DNA of 64,000 bases, from contig NZ_JAPEOK010000001.1 of the NCBI RefSeq assembly GCF_026341515.1, forward strand, positions 9,362,001-9,426,000. The letters run 5' to 3'. Every line of letters starts with the position of its first letter. The first letter of the stretch is position 1. A program made the position numbers and the translations under genes. Positions 61,899 through 64,000 of the stretch are shown in pieces. Below the pieces are notes generated by a model. That model had not been told where the DNA came from and did not search any database. It saw only the letters and a list, made by a program, of their open reading frames with translations. This DNA is from Streptomyces sp. NBC_00878. GTDB lineage: Bacteria > Actinomycetota > Actinomycetes > Streptomycetales > Streptomycetaceae.

Positions 61899-62204
61899 GA
61901 CGGACCCCCGATCGGAAGAGAGAGTGATCCCCTACTCGCCGACCAGGCTTCCCGGCACACCGAGAGAAACCCTACAGGTCCTTGACGCATCCTTGACAGA
62001 GTCCGCCTGCGCACGATGCGCTCCCCGCGATTGCTGGATCTCGGCAATCCTGAATGCCAGAAGTAGCCTCGACGTGCGTAGACGCCGTTCAGCGCAATGC
62101 CCGGTCCTCCGAACGGCGGCCGCGGCGCGAGGCCCGTACGCTGATACTCAGGTGCGCCGGGAAGTCTGGTCGGCAGGTGACCGCCCACTGCCCTGGAGCC
62201 CCGC
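61899..62204. other. 306-base gap between antiporter and STAS genes
   Basis: It contains divergent promoters. A repeated TCCTTGAC/CCTTGAC motif near 61978-61996 could be a -35-type element for one of them. No coding signal. Confidence 0.4.
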
Positions 62205-62633
62205 ATGCCGGACTTTTCCCCCGCATGGCAGCCGGCCGGGCCGCCTCCGCCTCTGGGCGTGGGCAGTCGCCTGCGTCATCCGTTCCGGGGGCGCAGGCTC
62301 AGAACCGAGATCACGGGTGACCGGGCCGTCGTCCATCTGTCAGGGGAGATCACCTCGGGGTACGCGAGACGGCTCGGAACGGATCTCGCGGAACTCCTGC
62401 GCTCGGAAATCGCCTTGCTTGTGATCGACCTCGGCAAGGTGACTTACCTCAGCAGTGACGGCGCGGGGATGATCTTCATAGCGCTGCGGGCCGCGCGATC
62501 GCACGGCACACGAGTGATCGCCACCCACGTGGGTCCTCAGTCCCGCGCCACCCTCGAACAGCTGGGACTGCTCCGGATTGTCGACGTGTACGCAGGCGAC
62601 GGCCCGAACCTGTCACAAGGCACTGGCGAGTAG
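62205..62633 (+). CDS. STAS-domain anti-sigma factor antagonist
   Basis: A 142-aa protein with GGAG six bases upstream of the ATG. The N-terminal 30 residues are disordered and Pro-rich, then a SpoIIAA-like fold: RAVVHLSGEITSGYARRL, IALLVIDLGKVTYLSSDGAG, MIFIALRAARSHGTRVIATH. The phosphorylation site S-S in YLSSDG is intact, so it should be switched by an RsbW-like kinase and a SpoIIE phosphatase such as those at 38160 and 40508. Confidence 0.9.
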   Translation: MPDFSPAWQPAGPPPPLGVGSRLRHPFRGRRLRTEITGDRAVVHLSGEITSGYARRLGTDLAELLRSEIALLVIDLGKVTYLSSDGAGMIFIALRAARSHGTRVIATHVGPQSRATLEQLGLLRIVDVYAGDGPNLSQGTGE

Positions 62634-62665
62634 CCACTGCCGGCAGCCGGTAGCGGCGGCTGGGA

Positions 62666-63130
62666 TCACTGGCCGAACTGCTTGCGCCAACTATCGATCA
62701 GCGCGGGCATCTCACGCGTCACGTAGGCGTAGAAGTCCTGCATCTCGTGCAGGCGGTGAGCCGTGGCGGTGTTCTCGCCCGCAGCGTCGATGCCTTCCTG
62801 GGCCGCGTCGTGCATCACGCTGAGCACGGCGTTCTGCTGGGACATGAGAGTGGCCCAGGCGCCTTCACGAAAGCGGTAGTGGTCGCGGCGGCTGCCGGGA
62901 GCTGGGACGCGCTCGACCAGTCCGACGGGAATGAGCTGCTTGATCGCGGTGGAGACCGCACCCGAACTGATGGACAGCTCCTGGCACAGATCGGCTGCGG
63001 TCATCGTGTCCTGCTCGGTGTAGAGCAGTGCGGTCATCACCCGGGCCGTGGTCTTCTGCATCCCGCCCTGGGCCAGGGTCAGAGCCAGCCTCTCGGCCAC
63101 ATCACGCAGCCGCTCCCTCGCGTCGTCCAT
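62666..63130 (-). CDS. GbsR/MarR-family transcriptional regulator
   Basis: A 154-aa protein. The winged helix is seen in KTTARVMTALLYTEQDTMTA, then DLCQELSISSGAVSTAIKQL, IPVGLVERVPAPGSRRDHYR. Dimerisation helices (SVMHDAAQEGIDAAGENT, MQDFYAYVTREMPALIDSW) follow. Members usually repress a divergent ABC transporter. Here the divergent gene is a truncated ATPase 74 bases away, with two direct repeats between them as likely operators. Confidence 0.88.
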   Translation of the reverse strand: MDDARERLRDVAERLALTLAQGGMQKTTARVMTALLYTEQDTMTAADLCQELSISSGAVSTAIKQLIPVGLVERVPAPGSRRDHYRFREGAWATLMSQQNAVLSVMHDAAQEGIDAAGENTATAHRLHEMQDFYAYVTREMPALIDSWRKQFGQ

Positions 63131-63154
63131 GCCTCTCAGAGTACCGAACCCTGC

Positions 63155-63198
63155 GAAAGCTCAATGTGTTCAAAATTCTCTGAAAGTTCGATACGTTC
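63155..63198. promoter_or_regulatory. Direct repeat operator candidate between regulator and ABC gene
   Basis: GAAAGCTCAATGTGTTC (63155-63171) and GAAAGTTCGATACGTTC (63182-63198) match at 13 of 17 positions and are 27 bases apart. They fill the gap between divergent starts. Confidence 0.55.
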
Positions 63199-63204
63199 CG
63201 AGTC

Positions 63205-63582
63205 ATGGAGAGTGCGATCGAGCTCCGCGAGCTCACCAAGACCTACGGGTCCCGCCGTGGCCTGACAAGCCTGTCCCTCGGCGTCCGTGTCGGCGAGATC
63301 TTCGGCTACCTCGGCCCGAATGGAGCCGGGAAGACCACCACCATCCGCCTCTTGCTCGACCTGATCCGCCCGACGGCCGGCCGGGCCACCATCCTCGGCC
63401 TGGACGCCCGCACCGACGGGGTCGCTCTGCGCCGCCGCGTCGGCTATCTCCCCGGCGACTTCGTCGTCGACGGACGCCAGAGGGCCCGCGACTGTCTGCA
63501 CTTCCTCGCCGACCTGCGCGGCGGCGTACCGCCGCCTGCATCGCCTGTACCGAACGCCGGGAGTCCCCAGAGCAGGCCGTGA
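63205..63582 (+). pseudogene. ABC transporter ATP-binding protein, truncated after Walker A
   Basis: The frame encodes 125 residues. It has [15 protein letters not shown] and the Walker A motif [20 protein letters not shown], then [19 protein letters not shown] as the Q-loop region. The ABC signature, Walker B and H-loop are absent, and the sequence after about residue 108 ([12 protein letters not shown]) no longer resembles the family. It is a 3' truncated relative of DrrA/antibiotic-type exporters of about 300 aa; no permease gene follows. Confidence 0.82.
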
Positions 63583-63647
63583 GCGTCCCTTGCCGACTGC
63601 CGTGGCACTCCGATCGCGGACCGTGTCGGCCACGGGCAAGAGCCGTC

Positions 63648-64000
63648 TCACGTCTTCTCCCCGTAGACGAACCGCTCGATCTCGGAGACGGCCAGGTCAC
63701 GTCCGGTCGGCCGGATATAGCGCGCGAGGTATTCCTGTGTGCCGACCTGTTCCCGTTGGGCCCAGCCGTACTCCTGAAGCAGGCTCCGAGCGTCGTCGGG
63801 GTCGAGACCGAAGTGCCACATCGGTTGCTTCACGACGAAGTCGTGGTGGGCCTGCTCGGCTCCGTAGAAGTCGATTCCGTCGAGGAAGTCCCTGCGGAGG
63901 TAGGTGAAGATCAATCGGCTGCCGAGGGCGGCCTTGGCGAGGAATGCGAGGGTCCTGCGCACGCCGTCCTCCGTCAGGTACTGCGTCACCGCCTCCCAGA
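63648..64000 (-). CDS. SAM-dependent methyltransferase (leucine carboxyl methyltransferase-like), partial
   Basis: C-terminal 117 or so residues of a gene whose start lies outside the window; the frame is open to the edge, reading WEAVTQYLTEDGVRRTLAFL. It contains FVVKQPMWHFGLDPDDARSL, QEYGWAQREQVGTQEYLARY and an IERFVYGEKT end. These are typical of the actinobacterial PPM1/LCMT-type methyltransferases. The catalytic SAM motif would be upstream. The truncated ABC gene converges on it. Confidence 0.8.
   Translation of the reverse strand, partial: WEAVTQYLTEDGVRRTLAFLAKAALGSRLIFTYLRRDFLDGIDFYGAEQAHHDFVVKQPMWHFGLDPDDARSLLQEYGWAQREQVGTQEYLARYIRPTGRDLAVSEIERFVYGEKT

Noticed and set aside
1..64000. 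Search for CRISPR arrays, tRNA and rRNA genes
   Set aside because: No regularly spaced direct repeats with spacers and no tRNA T-loop/acceptor patterns outside coding regions were seen by eye; a covariance search would be needed to exclude a tRNA with confidence.

Overview
The window is a linear-looking stretch of a high-GC actinobacterial chromosome, almost certainly Streptomyces. The signs are strong third-position G/C bias, many GTG starts behind GGAG-type ribosome binding sites, long antisense shadow frames, and gene families typical of Streptomyces (STAS, HATPase and PP2C regulators, PucR, MarR, YcnI/CopCD copper genes, an IS701-type transposase).

Region by region: (1) 1-9129 is the baseplate half of an extracellular contractile injection system (phage-tail-like). 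It runs, tightly overlapped, through a gpD-like hub (cut by the window edge), a VgrG/gpV-like spike, PAAR tip, gp25, two baseplate J-type wedge proteins, a tail protein I, a 605-aa repeat-bearing fibre-like protein and a 57-aa coiled-coil protein. Sheath, tube and assembly-ATPase genes must lie upstream. (2) 9130-16050 holds a small secreted protein, a winged-helix/alpha-beta hydrolase fusion, a 4-coumarate-CoA-ligase-like enzyme, a stand-alone second copy of rpoA and a STAS protein. Three copies of an 11-bp-period TCTGAGG element lie in its gaps. (3) 16050-16950 is a graveyard with an integrase tail and a PIN-domain tail. (4) 16950-22705 is a copper-handling cluster (two related membrane proteins, YcnI, a CopC-CopD fusion, a Cu/Zn-SOD-like lipoprotein, CopC). 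It is followed by an IS701-family element with a CTAG target duplication and a broken ECF sigma factor gene.

(5) 25089-26562 is an NfeD-SPFH pair. Then come decayed genes and a zinc-ribbon hypothetical. (6) 28889-37026 is a cell-surface/redox cluster: a polytopic GT-C-like protein, a b561-molybdopterin fusion, a methyltransferase, a DUF2064 enzyme, a GT2, a two-component system and a zinc-site epimerase. (7) 37261-45784 holds scattered regulators and membrane proteins: DM13, an anti-sigma-type ATPase, a SpoIIE phosphatase, a MarR regulator with palindromic operator-like sites, TerC, and a broken SigJ-like sigma gene. (8) 46028-53689 is an uncharacterised module of a 1637-aa AAA+ ATPase, a 681-aa flotillin and a YqiJ-like membrane protein.

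(9) 54112-64000 holds a PucR-type regulator with a frameshifted tail, a WXG100/type VII-like gene group, a GNAT, a CBS protein, a CPA1 antiporter, a STAS protein, a GbsR/MarR repressor divergent from a truncated ABC ATPase, and a partial methyltransferase.

The best candidates for an undescribed system are the AAA+ ATPase/flotillin/membrane-protein module and the WXG-like group. The orphan rpoA duplicate and the shared 11-bp-period regulatory element are the most unusual single observations. No tRNA, rRNA or CRISPR array was seen.
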